Shown piece after piece: positions 1-12,393 of a DNA stretch of 64,000 bases. Origin of the DNA: Blastomyces gilchristii SLH14081 (Eukaryota; Ascomycota; Eurotiomycetes; Onygenales; Ajellomycetaceae); assembly GCF_000003855.2 (NCBI RefSeq), contig NW_003101650.1, forward strand, positions 371,765 through 435,764, read 5' to 3'. The notes below the pieces were generated by a model that saw only the letters and a list, made by a program, of their open reading frames with translations, ran no database searches and was not told the DNA's origin. Each line of letters begins with the position of its first letter. Position 1 is the stretch's first letter. Made by a program: the position numbers and the translations under genes.

Positions 1-1063
1 ATATCAAGACTCTGAAGAGAGAAAGTCTTGATAGAGAGTATATAGTAGTGCATATCTTAGCAGTTTCTATCTCATTTTTCTACAGCAGTTAACACAAAAA
101 AAAGATCTTAGAAATAGTTTTTTACTTCTCTTAAAAAAGTAAGATGTTTTTCTCTGAGTTTTATACAATATTCTTATAAAGAATTAAAAACAGAGTTATT
201 TTCTATTATAATTTTATATTCTTTTAAGTAAGAATTACTTTTTCAGTGACTAAAGAGCTTTTATTAATACTTAATTCTTTTTTACACTCTTTACTAACTG
301 ATTTGAGTTGTACACTTATTGTGTGAGAAGAATTGAATAATTTAGAATAAAATTAAATAGTTTTAAACTTTTAATCAATTTCTCTGTAAAAAATTAATTT
401 ATTTTTTATCAGTTTTTCTCTTAAAAACTGTCATATTATCTGATTTATTATTAATTAATATCATACTTTTTCTCACTATATCTCAAGAAAGAGATTGTAA
501 AGATTTTATTAATTTATCTTAAAAATCAATTTTAGTTTATTAGATTCTCTTTAAAAATCTAATCTAGTTACTGAACTAGTATGAAAAAAATCAGGTATTT
601 TATATATAAAAGTCTTTTATTCTTCTTTTGAAACAGTCTGACTAACTTTTCAATTGAAAACAGACTTAGAAATCTCTTAATTAAAACAGTCTGATGAACT
701 TTTCAAAAGAGTTTAATAAATATCTTAATTAAAACAGTATGATCAACTTTTCAGTGAGTGAGAATAATAAGTTCAAAAATACACTTAGTTAATGTGAAAA
801 AAGATGCTTTCTCAAATACTATTTCTGAGATCAAAATTCTGAAGAGAAGAAAGAAAGAAGAAATAAAGAAATAATAAGTTCTTAAAATACAGAAACTTAA
901 AAAAGTAAGTAAGATTCTTAAAAAGCAGTGTCTGAGTAAGATAAATGAAGAAGTTCTGTTAATTCTTCATACTTAGACTAGACAACTACAGAAGATGATC
1001 AAGTTCAAACTTGAAATTTTAAACACAGTTTAAAAAACATTAAAAATTCCTAGTATAATTACT
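1..1063 (+). other. LINE-1 leader / unassigned AT-rich sequence
   Basis: No reading frame is supported here. It lies directly upstream of the LINE ORF1 and is most simply its 5' untranslated region, though part may belong to another element. It contains the short tandem array listed separately. Confidence 0.4.
631..760 (+). repeat. Imperfect tandem repeat, about 50 bp unit, about 3 copies
   Basis: The string AAACAGTCTGAYNAACTTTTCA, or a close variant, begins at 631, 684 and 732, giving spacings of 53 and 48 bases. The first two units end in a shared CTTAATTA. The array lies in the presumed 5' untranslated region of LINE-1. Short 5' tandem arrays often act as promoters or monomers in LINEs, but no such role can be shown here. 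Confidence 0.6.
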
Positions 1064-2611
1064 GACTCTTCATTTTACTCTTCTTCTTTTTCTACTTCTT
1101 CTTCTTCTTTAAATTAGAAGAAAATATATGCTTAAGCAGCTGAATCTACTATCTCTAAATCTGCTATCTCAAAATCTGCTCAAAATTCTGAGAAAACTGA
1201 GAAGAATACTGCTCATACTTCTATTCATAGAAAAGTGAAGAAAAAAATGTAAAAAGAGAAAAACTTTCAAATCTTCAGAAATAGAAGACTTATTCCCAAA
1301 GTTTTAAATCAGAATATCTTATAAAGAAATAAGCTAAACTCAAGTCTTATTTTCAGAATTAGAAATGAAATTAATCAGCAGGTCTTTTCTCAGTTAATAA
1401 CTAATATTAAAGTTTAAAAATCAGTTATAGCTTTAATTAAGTCATTCTTCTTTAGAAACTTCATCATTCTAACTACAATGTCTGAATTCAGTGTGAAATT
1501 CCTTATTCAGAATAAGAATCTCTGAAAATCAGTAGTAGAATCTTTATTAAACATAACAATTCTATCTAAGAGAGATGAAAAATGAGATAAATTTATTCTT
1601 TATAATATTTCAGTTGAAATTTTTGACTGTGAAGAAGAAATACTACTTCTTAAAAATAAATTAGAAGAATACAACTCTATTTAACTGAGAAAAGAGTCTG
1701 TATAACTAAATTTAATTGAGTTTAGATAAAGTAAAAGAAATGTCTCTGTATATATAAAGATACTTAAACAGTCAAAGATCTCTGAAGTAAGAGTAACAGA
1801 TTTGAAAATGAGAGTTTATAAATATAAAGACTTAAGAATGAATCTCAAAGCTCAAACACAGTGTTCAAACTGTCAAAGATATGAACACTTTATAATCTCT
1901 TATTTTAGAGACTTAAAATATGCATTCTGTATCAGAGATCATAAAACTAGTAAGTATAAATATGAAACATGCTTAAAAAGAGATGAAATATATTAACACA
2001 CTCTACTTAAATGCTCTAATTGCAAAGAAAAACATGCATCTAGCTTAAAAGAATGTATATTTACTTCAAGAACTTAAAAGAACTGAAGAAAAGATAAAGC
2101 TCAAAGTAAACCTAGAACTGAAGAGAATAGTTAAGTCAGTAAACTCACAACTGTAAGCTTAAAAAGAAGAAACTCTTAACTATCTAAATCTTCAAACTTT
2201 AATTCTTCAGCTAAATGTAAACAGAATTTAAATTCTCAAACTTTTATTAAGATTAAAGAATTGAGAAATAACTCTGATAATAAACTAGATATAATTCAAG
2301 CAGTTGAGATTTCTACTTTTCAGAATAGTTATAATCTACTATCTGATAATAGTGATTAGATTCTACTCTACTCTCTTTTAGTATAAATATATAATAAAAA
2401 TAATAAAAAAAGTTTAAAAACTCTTCAAAAATCACATTTATTCAAAATAATATGAATAGAAACTTAAATTATATTTATTCTTATCTTTAAATTGTATTTG
2501 AATAAAAAGTTAATTTTATACTGTTTCAGAAGCTGAATTTTAATACTGAGTAAAAATATATTATTTCTTATTCAAGCTACTACTGCTTTCTATTTCAAAA
2601 GTCCGAGATAA
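1064..2611 (+). pseudogene. LINE-1 ORF1, Gag-like CCHC zinc-knuckle protein (mutated)
   Basis: This is the RNA-binding ORF1 protein of the LINE, expected to coat the element RNA in the ribonucleoprotein. One reading phase stays usable from about 1064 to the stop at 2609-2611, broken only by stops consistent with mutated Gln (TAA/TAG) and Trp (TGA) codons. The best preserved block (1802-1996) has a CX2CX4HX4C knuckle beginning CSNCQRYEH with its last Cys now Tyr. A second knuckle begins AFCIRDH with its first Cys now Tyr. A third, CSNCKEKH, lies at about 2012-2050. The N-terminal part is Ser/Lys-rich. The start codon is not identifiable. Family assignment rests on the triple knuckle and on the ORF2 that follows. 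Confidence 0.75.
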
Positions 2612-4155
2612 AGTCAAGAGTAGTGATTTATAAAAGAAAGAGATTAAGATATTAATTTAATCTAAGATTTAATATCATGTCTGACTCTGATATTCTGATA
2701 AGTGATATTATAAATAAAGAGAATGAGTTTGATACTATACAGCTTATAAATATCTATAATGAAAAGTCATTGAAGAAAAATAATAATATCTGAATAATTA
2801 ATAGAGAGTTTCTGAACATAACTTTATTAAGAAACTCTATAATAATAGAAGATTTCAATGCATATTATTTCTAATGTAATTCAGAATGTAAAAGAGCAGT
2901 AAAAGCTGATAATCTGATTGAATAAATCTTTAAGTATTTAATAGATTTAGTTAACAAGTCTGATCAACAAATATTCTTTAGATAAGATATAAAATAGAAA
3001 TCTATTATAGATCTAATCTTCATATCATAAAATCTAATGAAAAAAAGACTTATAAACTGATTTATTAATTTAAATGAGACATTGAGATCAGATTATGAAA
3101 TTATTTAATTTAATATTAAACTGAGTGAAGAATAAATGAGTGAAAATCCTCTTCTCTCTAATCAGTTTAACTTTGAAAAAGCTGATTAAAAGAAGTTGAA
3201 GAAGGTATAAAACTGTTAAAATCTGAAAGATAGAGTGAGCTATATTAAAATTCTGATCAAGATATCTCAAATGAAATGCTTAAGAATAGAGTAAAGCTCA
3301 TTACATCTATTATTCTAATAAGTGTTAAAGATAATATTTTAAAGAGAAAGTCTTCTGAGTATTCAAAATCTTAATAAGATGAGAATATTATATCTAAAAG
3401 AAAATAATTAGCTACTGCTAGAAGAGATTGAAAGAATGATATAATTTCTGATAAAGAGTTCAAAGCTGTCAGAAATGAATATTTTTTAGATATTAAAAGA
3501 GTTAAAACAGACTGCTGAAATAAATTTCTTAAAGAAGTATAAGAAATGAAAGTTTTTAAAGCTTTTAATTATACTAAAATAAGAAGTGTAGCAAAACTTT
3601 CAGTCTTAGAATATGAGTTTCAGAATGAATTATATACAGTAAACTCTTTTAAGAAAAAATATCAAGCTTTTATAAGAACTCTCTTTCAAAACTTATCAGA
3701 TTCAGAGAAAGAGAAAGAGAATATATCACTTCTTAACTATATTAATGAAAATGACTGAGAATGGCCTGATCTTACACAAGATGAATTAGAGTTAGCTATC
3801 TTCTCAAGCTCAGTTAAAACTGCTGCAGGGCCTCATTCAATTAATCACTTAATTATTCATAATACATACTTCTACTTGAAGAATAAATATTTTAAGCTCT
3901 TTTTCAATCTCCTGAAAAATGAATATCATTCTGAATGCTGGAGAGAAGTCACTGAAGTGATTTTTACAAAATTTAATAGAAAAACTTCAATTTCTAAGTT
4001 ATATAGAGTAATATCTCTATTGAACTATCTAGAAAAGATTTTAGAGAAGATAATAGCTACTTAACTATTTTTTATAAGCTCTATTAATAATTCTCTTTTA
4101 TTCAGTGAATAAATAAGAGATAGAAAACAATATTCTGTAATTAACACTGTTCTCT
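2612..4155 (+). pseudogene. LINE-1 ORF2, endonuclease and N-terminal reverse transcriptase (mutated, interrupted)
   Basis: ORF2 nicks the target and copies the RNA by target-primed reverse transcription. The apurinic-type endonuclease is recognisable at 2677-3110: the block EDFNAYYF at about 2848-2871 corresponds to the family's GDFNAHH motif with decayed residues, and RSDYEIIQF at about 3085 to the SDHE motif. A one-base deletion near 3198 shifts the frame. The frame then runs from 3546 into RT, with KTAAGPHSINHLI near 3810-3850 and WREVTEVI near 3940-3963 matching the conserved start of fungal LINE RT domains. Trp is encoded by TGA at several places. G1 interrupts the gene at 4156 and it resumes at 12394. 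The N-terminus of the endonuclease is uncertain. Confidence 0.8.
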
Positions 4156-4322
4156 TGTGATTCAGAAGAATGTATGACCGCTGGATAATAATGCGGCCAC
4201 TTCCGAACTTGCTTATGAATGTAAAGGAGCCATAGCAGCCACCAATTAATTTAGTGTACAGTATATAAGAAGCCGGTGTACACCTGTAATTGTATGCTGG
4301 CTCAAGCAACCTTTGAATTATA
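4156..4322 (+). repeat. G1 5' LTR (167 bp)
   Basis: It starts TGTGATTC and ends GAATTATA (decayed GAATCACA), giving the usual short inverted ends. TATATAAG at 4262-4269 is a probable TATA box. It is followed by a GC-richer inverted repeat that is intact in other copies of this LTR. It matches 12222-12389 and the LTRs of G2 and G3. Confidence 0.88.
4262..4269 (+). promoter_or_regulatory. TATA box in G1 5' LTR
   Basis: TATATAAG sits in the LTR upstream of the leader. Equivalents occur at 28435-28442 in G3 and on the minus strand at 26059-26066 in G2 (there TATATAAG read 26066 to 26059). Conservation of position supports a core promoter. No transcription start can be read from sequence. Confidence 0.5.
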
Positions 4323-4719
4323 TCTGATAACATGTCTAAAAACCAGTGAGAAGTGCAGGCTTCTTCAGGGCATGATAATTTCATCTATGAAGTGATTCAT
4401 AGTTATCATGTTAATGTGATTCTAGAATGTCTCAAAAGATAGTGTATGAAGAGTGATAAGTGAAAGAGTATCTGATTGATACTGCTTCACTTGTTGAGGG
4501 AAAACTCCACACCCAGGCGAATGCCATGTATGCGAATGAATGAGATGTGAGAAAAGAGATAAGAGTGATGAACCGGATTCAAAGAAGTTCGCTCCCTACC
4601 TAAAAGAAGGATAAAAAGAGAGGATGATCATCACTGAAGTTGTACAATGATAACAGAAATCATATAATGATATAGTGATATAACAATAGACATTGTATAA
4701 TCAATGAGAAATCACTGAA
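4323..4719 (+). other. G1 untranslated leader
   Basis: Sequence between the 5' LTR and the gag start, shared with G2 and G3. The first bases after the LTR (TCTGATARCATGYCTA) are conserved in all three copies, so they should contain the primer-binding site, but I could not match them to a tRNA 3' end. The patch 4495-4610 keeps CC, GG and CG dinucleotides and is less mutated than its surroundings. Confidence 0.6.
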
Positions 4720-7700
4720 ATGAATATCTTCTCTAGTTAATATGAATAACACTCTTCACTGCTATTTGAATCAGAAGATATGTAGAACCTCTCAGAGAGT
4801 TTACTTAAAGCAGTAAGAAAAGCAGCTGAAACTGCTGAACTGAAATTAAAGCTCTGTATATATACAAGTATTCTAAACAAGATTGAGGTCTTGTGTACAC
4901 AGTGACAGACTGAGATGAAAGTTAAATAACAATTAACATTCACAGTGAATTAAGCATTCACTATGAAGAGCTTCACTGATGTAATTATTATTATTAAGAA
5001 GAATAGAGAAAATCAGATCTTAGATCTGCAGTGAGAGATTAAATATTTACACAGATAGATAACTACACTGAATCTGAAGATCTTATTATAATTGTTTATA
5101 ATCTCTTCAGAAGTATATATACTATCAGAGATCACTGTGCAGAATGAGAATTCAAGTATAAAATATATCAAGCTGAGAGATCTGTCAGAGTTATTAAGCT
5201 TTAATAATAACTGAAAAAATAATACTGTAATTAGCTGACTAAGTTAGATATAATTATATTATCAGATTGAATGAGAACTCACAGACAAACAGTTAACAGA
5301 ATTTCAATAAATCTTAAGATCTGCTGTATTTCTACATGAAAAAGTGAAGTTATTATAAATAACTGATAAAAAGATGAATCTTACAGACTTGAAGTAATAT
5401 TCATTTTTATAAATATAGAATGAGTCTTTCAAATGAATCTTATATAACTTTGAGAAAGTAAATATATGAGATAAGTATTATAAATACTTCACTGAGTGTA
5501 AATAAATAAGTAATCTTATATTATACTTCACACACTTCAGCTTATACTATCTTGTATTAGATGAAGAGCTTTCAACATCTTTCTATTTATAGATCTTTAT
5601 TCATGATCTTACATCTGAGTTGAGAGTGAAATGAAAATGCTTAATCTTGTAATCAGATATAATAAAAGAAGTATATAACATTCTTATTATATAGAAATAA
5701 GTGAGTTAATTATAATAGAAAATACTGCAATCAAGTATATCTTAGTGAAGAACAGATAATCAGACTTCTATAATATAAGTTATATATCTGAATGCAATGA
5801 ATCTAGATCTGAATACTATTACTAAAGTACTGAATTCTCTGAAAAAGAAATTCTCTAAGTGAAAATCTTGATATTATAAGTATTAAGCTTACTTCAACTG
5901 CAGATGCTAAAATCATGATATAAAAGATTACACACAGTGTGTACAGTTAAGAGAAGCAAGAGAGTTAAAAAACTAGCAGAATCAGTGAGCTTAGAGATAC
6001 TCACTGATATTCTATAAAAAGTCTTCAAAGTGAAAGAGATATCTATATTAGATGATTCTCTGAATTCTGTAAATATTAAGAGAAAGCAGGCTTCTGAATG
6101 AGATGTGAGTAAGAATAATGAAGCAGATACTCATCTCAATATCTTAGAGTCTGAAATATTAATGTATAAGAGATACTTAAGTAAGAATTAAGAGATGACT
6201 GTAAAAGTGTTAACAGATATAGAAGCTTCTATATAATATATTAATAATTATATAATCTGAAGACTGAAAGAGATCTGCTGAGTGAAGAATCTCTGATGTA
6301 TAAGATTATCTGATAACTGATATTTGATATTATCTGTAAGAGTAAGAGTTCTCTTATACTTCAGAGAGTAATCTTGCTATATTCAAGTGTAAAAGCTGCA
6401 GAATATGAAATACAATCTTATTTTCAGACTTAATTAATTTCAAAGATTCAATCTGCAGATTCAATGATGTGCATGTCATATACAGTTAACTGATAGAAAG
6501 AAAATGATTCATACAATTCTATTAACTGATATGAGAAGAATATTTCATATCTCTGATATAGAAGAATAAATCTGCTTATACATTAATAAGCAAAGAGAAT
6601 GATTACAAGATCTCATCTGAAAGTATTCTGTATATTATACAGAATCTGAAAGCAGAGAAAATCAAGATAAAGAATATATAGAAGAATAAGTATATAAAGA
6701 AGCTTCTGAAGAAGTATAAGAAGATTGCCTGAACAGATCTTTCACTGAAATTATCACTGAAATGAGGATTTGTATATGAGATTGATACAGAGAATGTAAA
6801 ACCAGTTAATTAGAATGTATACTCTCTGTCACAAATACATTTCAAAGAACAGAAGTGTCAGATCACAGACCTTCTGAAATATAGTCTTATACAACTCTTA
6901 TTAAGTATATAAGACTTTTCAGTTCTATTCATGAAAAAGGTGAGTGAGAAGTAATGAATGTGTATCAATTATTAAGCACTTAATAAGCTTATAATTAAGA
7001 ATGAATATTCACTGTTATGAATTTAACAACAGTTGAATACAGTTGAAAACACCTGATATCTATTAAAGATTAATCTTCTCTCAGAATACTGACAGATCTG
7101 TGTGAGTGAACTATCAGTTCTGTGAACTGCATTTAATATATAATAAGAGAAGTTCAAATTCCTGATAATATCATTCAGTCTAACAAATGTGTCTGTCATC
7201 TTTTAAATAATGATGAATATGATTCTTTATAAATAGAATGAAATCTTATATCTTATATATCTTGATAATATTCTAGTCTTTTCAAACTTATATAATGAAT
7301 ATCTGAAGTATCTTAATAAAGTGCTTATAACTCTGACAGAGTATAAGCTCTACATCAAATTAATAAAGTGTGTGTTTGAAATGAAAGAGTTGAAGTTCAT
7401 AGAATATGTAGTGAATAATAGCTGTATATATCTCATTCTGAAGAAATTGAATGTTATAGTGAATTAATCACAGCTGAGAAATGTACATTATATATAACAG
7501 TTTCTTAAGTTAATCTTATATTACTGCAGATTTATCAAGAATTTCACATAAATATCTGCATCACTCTTAGATCTCTTAAGAGAAATGAATATAAATCTGT
7601 AAAAGAAGAAGTTTTATTTAATTATCTGAAATACTGTATATGAAGAGGCTTTTCTCACACTGAGAGAATGTGTAATAATATTCTCAGTACTTATTCAATC

Positions 7701-10041
7701 AGATTGTAATAAACCTTTCTACATTGAGATAGATAAATTTGAATGAGCTATCAGAGACACTCTTCTACAGATGAGTAAGAACAGCAAGCTGCATCTGATA
7801 GTATATAATAGTAGAAAACTATTAGACACTGAGCTCAATTACTCAGTGTATGAAAAGAAATTGCTAGTGATTAAGCATACACTGACATTATGAGATAGAT
7901 ATATCAACAATAAGTATATAATAACAGTGATTATGAATTATGAAAGCCTTGTCTATCTACAATCAATAATAAAATCTTTCAAATACTTAGTATATTGAAT
8001 CTCAGAGTTTCAAGTGTACAATCTTCATATTAAATATTAAAAGAGATCAAACACTGTAATATCTGATACAATCAGTCACAGATCTGATTTTATAAATAAG
8101 AATTCTGTGAATCAGATATAAGAGAAGTTCATATTAAATATACTGAGAGAGTATAAGAAAATAGAATGAGTAGATACAATAATCTCTTACTTAAAGAATG
8201 ATAAAATATCAGATAACAAGCATCTTATAAAAGTAGTAGAAGAGATGCTTTCAAACTTCAAGCTGAAGAAATTGAAAAATGATATTATACTTTACTGTGA
8301 TCTAGAATATGTAGAAGCTTTCTATCTAGAATATTCATTTAAATATCTCTTGATGACTTACATGCACAAGGAATTCAGTCACTTAGAAAGCTCTGAACTT
8401 ATAAGTGTACTTAAATCAAGAGTATACTGATTAAGCATGACTGAGAACATTCAGACATACACTTACAAGTGTCTGAATTATCAGATTGTGAAAGAATCTA
8501 AGAAAGAATTAGAATGTGAGAAAGTACAACATCAGATAAAGTGTATAATATAATCATTCAAATGATAAGAAGTGAACCTCATAGACATACTACTGCAGAC
8601 ATTAAATAGAAATCAATTAATAATTACTGCTATTAATTATACTACTAGCTGATGAGTTGCAAAAGCAGTTTCAGAGATGATAGAGAAGATAGTAATGAAG
8701 TTTCTACACAATGAGATCTATATTAACTATGAAATACTGTATAAGATTCTAACTGATAAAAATCTTATAGAAGAAGTAGTAAGACATTTCATAAGTCAGT
8801 TACAGACAAGATATTGTAGAATAATATTATATCACTCATGAATAAATGAGAAAGTGAAATACTTGAATAAAATCTTGAGTAATATGCTGATAAAATATCT
8901 AATAGACAAGTCTATGAGATTATGAGATGAATATCTCAGTCAGACACTATTAGTCATGTGAATTCAGCAGCATGCAGTCTTCAAGTATTCATCATTCTAT
9001 CTGTTGTATGAATTATATCTGTGCATCTCAGAGAATGCTTTAAAAAAGGTGAGAAAGAGAACAGTAGTTACAGACACAGCAGTAGCAGTTGCAGATGCAA
9101 CAGTTATAAATATAGAATCAAGATTGAAAGAGATCAGTCACATATATGTAAAAGCTAATAAGTTACTTCTAAACTGAGCAATTCAATTGAAAAGAATATA
9201 AGACTCACTAGTTAAGAAATTAAGTCTCAAGATAAGAATGTAAGTTCTTGTATAGAATGAGAGCTCTGAGAAGTTTTAATCTAGATGATTTAAGCTCTAT
9301 AAAATACTTAAATCACATTCTCTGAGAATATATATATTAAAAGAATCAGAGAGACAGATCTTATACAATTTAATAAATAATTCATATCTTATAAAGATAA
9401 AGATGTAAGATCTGAGTGAATTATAATTATTCACAGCACTCTTATCAGTGTTGAAGAAGAAAAGACTTATAATTGAAAAGTCTTATAAAGTAAGAGAAAT
9501 CATAGATATTTATAAATCAGATAATCTTACTTATTCTGATCTTTTCATAATTATAAGAAAAGAATGAGAAGAAATGAAGAAATTAGATAAATATCATACT
9601 TTAATAAGTAATAAGACTATAGTCAGTCATATAATAACACACTATAGATAGTGAGTATAATACAGTAAAGAGCAGTTTCAAAGCAGCAGACTTGTATATA
9701 AGTCAGATCACAGAAGAAAAAGAAATTCAGAGTTAAATTTAACTGTTTATATCAGTTTAATTACAGAGATAACAGAGAATGAAGTATCTGAAATATCTGT
9801 GAATATATAAGATCAAGTTATCTCAATCTCTGAGAATGCTCAGAGATCAGATAAGATTAGTTTTAATAAGCTATTCACTGTAGTAATCTAAGTAGATGAA
9901 GAGAGATAGTATAATACATAAGATAGAATTACAAAGAATGAAAACTGCTGAATCTAGTCACTGAACACTATATTATATAGAGATTATATAAGAGTAGTGA
10001 CTAGCAGATAAAGAAAAAGTGTAAGAAAAGAAAAGAAATAA
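4720..10041 (+). pseudogene. G1 gag-pol polyprotein (Gag, protease, RT, RNase H, integrase), mutated
   Basis: A single frame of 1,774 codons from ATG at 4720 to TAA at 10039-10041. Blocks checked at 5887, 7210, 8245 and the stop all fall in the same phase. Order: coiled-coil-rich Gag; a CCHC knuckle at about 5887-5930 (first and last Cys now Tyr); aspartic protease with TDIEAS near 6213 in place of the D-T/S-G-A-S motif; RT with YLDNILVFS (YLDD box) near 7255-7285; RNase H about 7640-8090, ending near the HRSDF motif; integrase from 8245 with its His/Cys binding region and a core whose ILTDKN block stands where a catalytic Asp motif is expected. A C-terminal extension of roughly 280 residues follows, with no recognisable chromodomain. 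Stops are TGA for Trp and TAA/TAG for Gln. Confidence 0.88.
9055..9135 (+). repeat. Low-complexity Val/Ala/Thr/Asp repeat in the integrase tail
   Basis: Degenerate repeats of a roughly 15-base GCAGTTGCAGACACA-like unit, encoding alternating Val, Ala, Asp and Thr. The homologous stretches in G2 (about 21170-21260, minus strand) and G3 (about 34280-34375) differ in unit number. This suggests slippage in a linker after the integrase core. Confidence 0.55.
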
Positions 10042-10223
10042 TGAATTAATTATCAACTATAAGAGTCAGCTGTAAAAGACAAATATTATTATATATATCT
10101 TATTTATTTTCATATGTTATATATTTAATCTATTTTCAATGTCACATCACTTAAAAAATATTAAAAATAAAGAAAATCTCAAAACTCAAGATCTGTAAGA
10201 AATTTAAGAGCTGTAAGCTACTC
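10042..10223. other. G1 post-pol noncoding sequence
   Basis: AT-rich sequence after the gag-pol stop with no supported frame on either strand. The equivalents in G2 and G3 are similar. Confidence 0.5.
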
Positions 10224-11694
10224 TTATAATAATACTATATATATCTCTGATTTCTCTATCACTCTGTGTATGATATTAATGTCATTTATCACAAGATTGA
10301 CTGAAATGTCAATATAGAAATGTATACATATATATATAGAAAAATTAAAGAAGAGCACAGAACTTACAGAATTAGAAGTCAGAGCAGAGAAGACAGAGAT
10401 GAAAGAAATGAAAGAAGTAGAAGATATAGAATCAGATAAATAACAGCAGAAGTCATCTGAGACTGAATACTTATAATCTGATATATACACAACCTTCTTC
10501 ACAGAAGAGAAAGAGAAAGTGACAGAAGAAGTTTAAGAGTGAAAGAGAGTAGTCTCAGCAGTGTTATTATCTTCAATTAAAATAATCTCTGACACTGAAG
10601 TAACTAAGAACTATTATTAGCATACAAAACTGCAAAAAAAAAAAAAAAAGCAGGAATAATAATTACTGAATGAACACTCACTGATCTTAGAATTGTATAT
10701 ATAATTACAACACACACAAGGCTTCTCAGAAAGAGAGAGAGAGACACAGAGAAATGTAGAAAGTAGAATATAGCATATAAACAGCTCATTTTCATAATAA
10801 TATCTTAGACAAGGTGTATGAGTCTCACATCTGCAGGTGTAAAAGAGTATAATATTCATATTTCTATTTCTGAAAATATAGATATTCTTCACCTGTATTA
10901 TGAAGTCAGATAATAAATATCAGAGAATAGACTGATATAACTCAATTATTCTAAAGATATTTATCAGAGTGAATATATCTGTAATATTAAATTTAACAGT
11001 TATAAGAAGTTTCTTAATATCTATGAATATTATGACTTTATATATAATAAAACTCATAACAATTTCTTCTAAGAACAGAAAAATCAGCATCAGAAAGAGA
11101 AGATGAAAAAAGAAAAAACTTATAATTTTAATACTATTAAGAGAGAGAGTGATTCTTCAGTATAAATAAATAATTATCTTATTATAAATATTTAAAATGA
11201 ATATAATAATCAGTATTTATAGCTGAGCTTTAGATAATCATGTTATATACAGTCTTTATATAATAAATTATTCTAGAGATTGATAAGAAGAATGAAAGTA
11301 TACATACTGAGAAATATGATTCATTAAGTCTATATAATATCTTCTTGAAACAGAGAGAGCTGATAATAAAAGCAGAGACAGAAGAATCAGAGAGAGCAGA
11401 GATAGCAGAAGTGAGAGAATCAGACACAGAGACAGAAATAGCAGAAGCGGGAGAATCAGACACAGAGACAGATGTAGAAGATTGAAGAAGAGTGACAGAG
11501 AAAGAAACAGAGAGAGTAGAGAAGATCACAGAAGATCTAATCATATATGACACAGACAATTTCTTTATTATCATGTTCTTCAAGTTCTCAATCAACAATT
11601 CAACATTGAAATCATAATTATCAGTGAACACAGATCTGTTAACATGTGAAGATTCTATGTGAATCAAAATAAAAATATCAGTATTTGCAGTCAT
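10224..11694 (-). pseudogene. Antisense reading-frame module of G1 (unknown function, mutated)
   Basis: Read on the strand opposite gag-pol, this region holds frames conserved in G2 and G3 at the same place. Block a (11694-11230) starts MTANTDIFILIHIESSHV, has a Ser/Val/Ala-rich centre (SVSVSDSPASAISVSVSD) and ends with a hydrophobic stretch and KTVYN. Block b (10892-10617) has FRNRN, VLFYTCR-like, CLRYYYENELF and CNYIYNS. Block c (10502-10224) has YISDYKYS, a Ser-rich run and DISVNLVINDINI. In G2, blocks b and c share one frame broken by only a few stops, so they may form one protein; whether block a joins them is unclear. No known family is recognised. It could be a captured or accessory antisense gene. 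Confidence 0.5.
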
Positions 11695-12209
11695 ATAAAA
11701 TGATCAGGAAAATATGATCAGATACTGCTGAGGAAAAGAGAGTCAGAGATGTATAAGAAGATGAAGAAGATGTGCCATTCATAGTAGTACATTCTGACAA
11801 TTATTAGAAGATAAACAAGTTCTGATCATGTTTCACAACATATTACACTTACTGCTAATGAACTGTCTGATATGAGCACTATGAGAACACTTGTTGTGAG
11901 AACAGAGAGTCATCACCAGGAACATATACAATGTGATAGATGAATAACAGATAGAAGATGTTAAACAGAAGAAGAGACAGAAATCTTGAATGAGATAATA
12001 GTATTTATGATGATGATAATGAAGAAGATGATTGAAGAATGAGAAAAGTTAGTGAATGAGTGATGTAATATAGTGAAAGTTTCTTGATAAGAGTGTACAC
12101 AGAATGCTAGCTGAATTAGAGATAGATTACATGATCATGAAAACTAGTGACACACTAATCTGCATGAAGCTAGAATGTATGACATAGTCACATGAGTGTG
12201 ACTGAATCT

Positions 12210-12221
12210 GATAAGAGAGAA
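12210..12221 (+). other. G1 polypurine tract
   Basis: The purine-rich run GATAAGAGAGAA lies immediately before the 3' LTR. G3 has GATGAGAGAGAA and G2, on the minus strand, GATGAGGGAGAA. Position and conservation fit the plus-strand primer. Confidence 0.7.
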
Positions 12222-12389
12222 TGTAATTCAGAAGAATGTACAACTGCTGAATAATAACACAGCTGCTTCTGAACTTGCTTATGAAATGTAAAGGGGCCAT
12301 AGCGGCCACCAATTAATTTAGTGTACAGTATATAAGAAGCCGGCGTACCTCTGTAATCGTACGCTGACTCAAGCAACCTTTGAATTACA
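12222..12389 (+). repeat. G1 3' LTR (168 bp)
   Basis: It starts TGTAATTC and ends GAATTACA, and is followed by the duplicated CTCT at 12390-12393. It matches the 5' LTR with scattered transitions and keeps more CG-containing sequence (for example AGCCGGCGTAC) than the interior. Confidence 0.88.
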
Positions 12390-12393
12390 CTCT

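Larger units (their letters stand above)
1..4155 (+). mobile_element. LINE-1, 5' part (non-LTR retrotransposon, mutated)
   Basis: 5' portion of a non-LTR retrotransposon whose 3' portion resumes after the G1 insertion. It holds a 5' leader, an ORF1 with zinc knuckles and an ORF2 with endonuclease and the start of reverse transcriptase. The true 5' end is not seen and may lie outside the window. The break at the right edge lies inside the RT reading frame, and the four bases CTCT at 4152-4155 recur at 12390-12393 as a target-site duplication of G1. LINE-2, in the opposite orientation, gives the uninterrupted sequence across this site. The domain order (CCHC ORF1, EN, RT, RNase H, terminal Cys motif) is that of LINEs common in Pezizomycotina. 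The clade assignment is inference. Confidence 0.85.
4156..12389 (+). mobile_element. G1, Ty3/gypsy LTR retrotransposon (mutated, full length)
   Basis: A full-length element of 8,234 bp bounded by LTRs that start TGTGATTC-like and end GAATCACA-like, flanked by the 4-bp duplication CTCT. Inside are a leader, one gag-pol frame (4720-10041), a long 3' region with antisense reading frames, and a polypurine tract. G2 and G3 belong to the same family. It is inserted in the LINE-1 RT gene. All coding parts are inactivated by transition mutations, yet the frame length is preserved. Confidence 0.9.

Noticed and set aside
4323..4345. Primer-binding site complementary to a common tRNA 3' end
   Set aside because: The conserved post-LTR bases do not start with TGG and match no tRNA end that I can verify from sequence alone.
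4061..4384. 107-codon minus-strand frame across the G1 5' LTR
   Set aside because: It spans the junction of LINE-1 and the LTR, so it cannot be an ancestral gene. Similar LTR-derived frames at 12127-12376, 17966-18166 and 28312-28506 were rejected for the same reason.
8500..10041. Chromodomain in the G1-G3 integrase tail
   Set aside because: The tail lacks the aromatic and WExxxN-like features that are clear in G4 and G6. I could not support a chromodomain.
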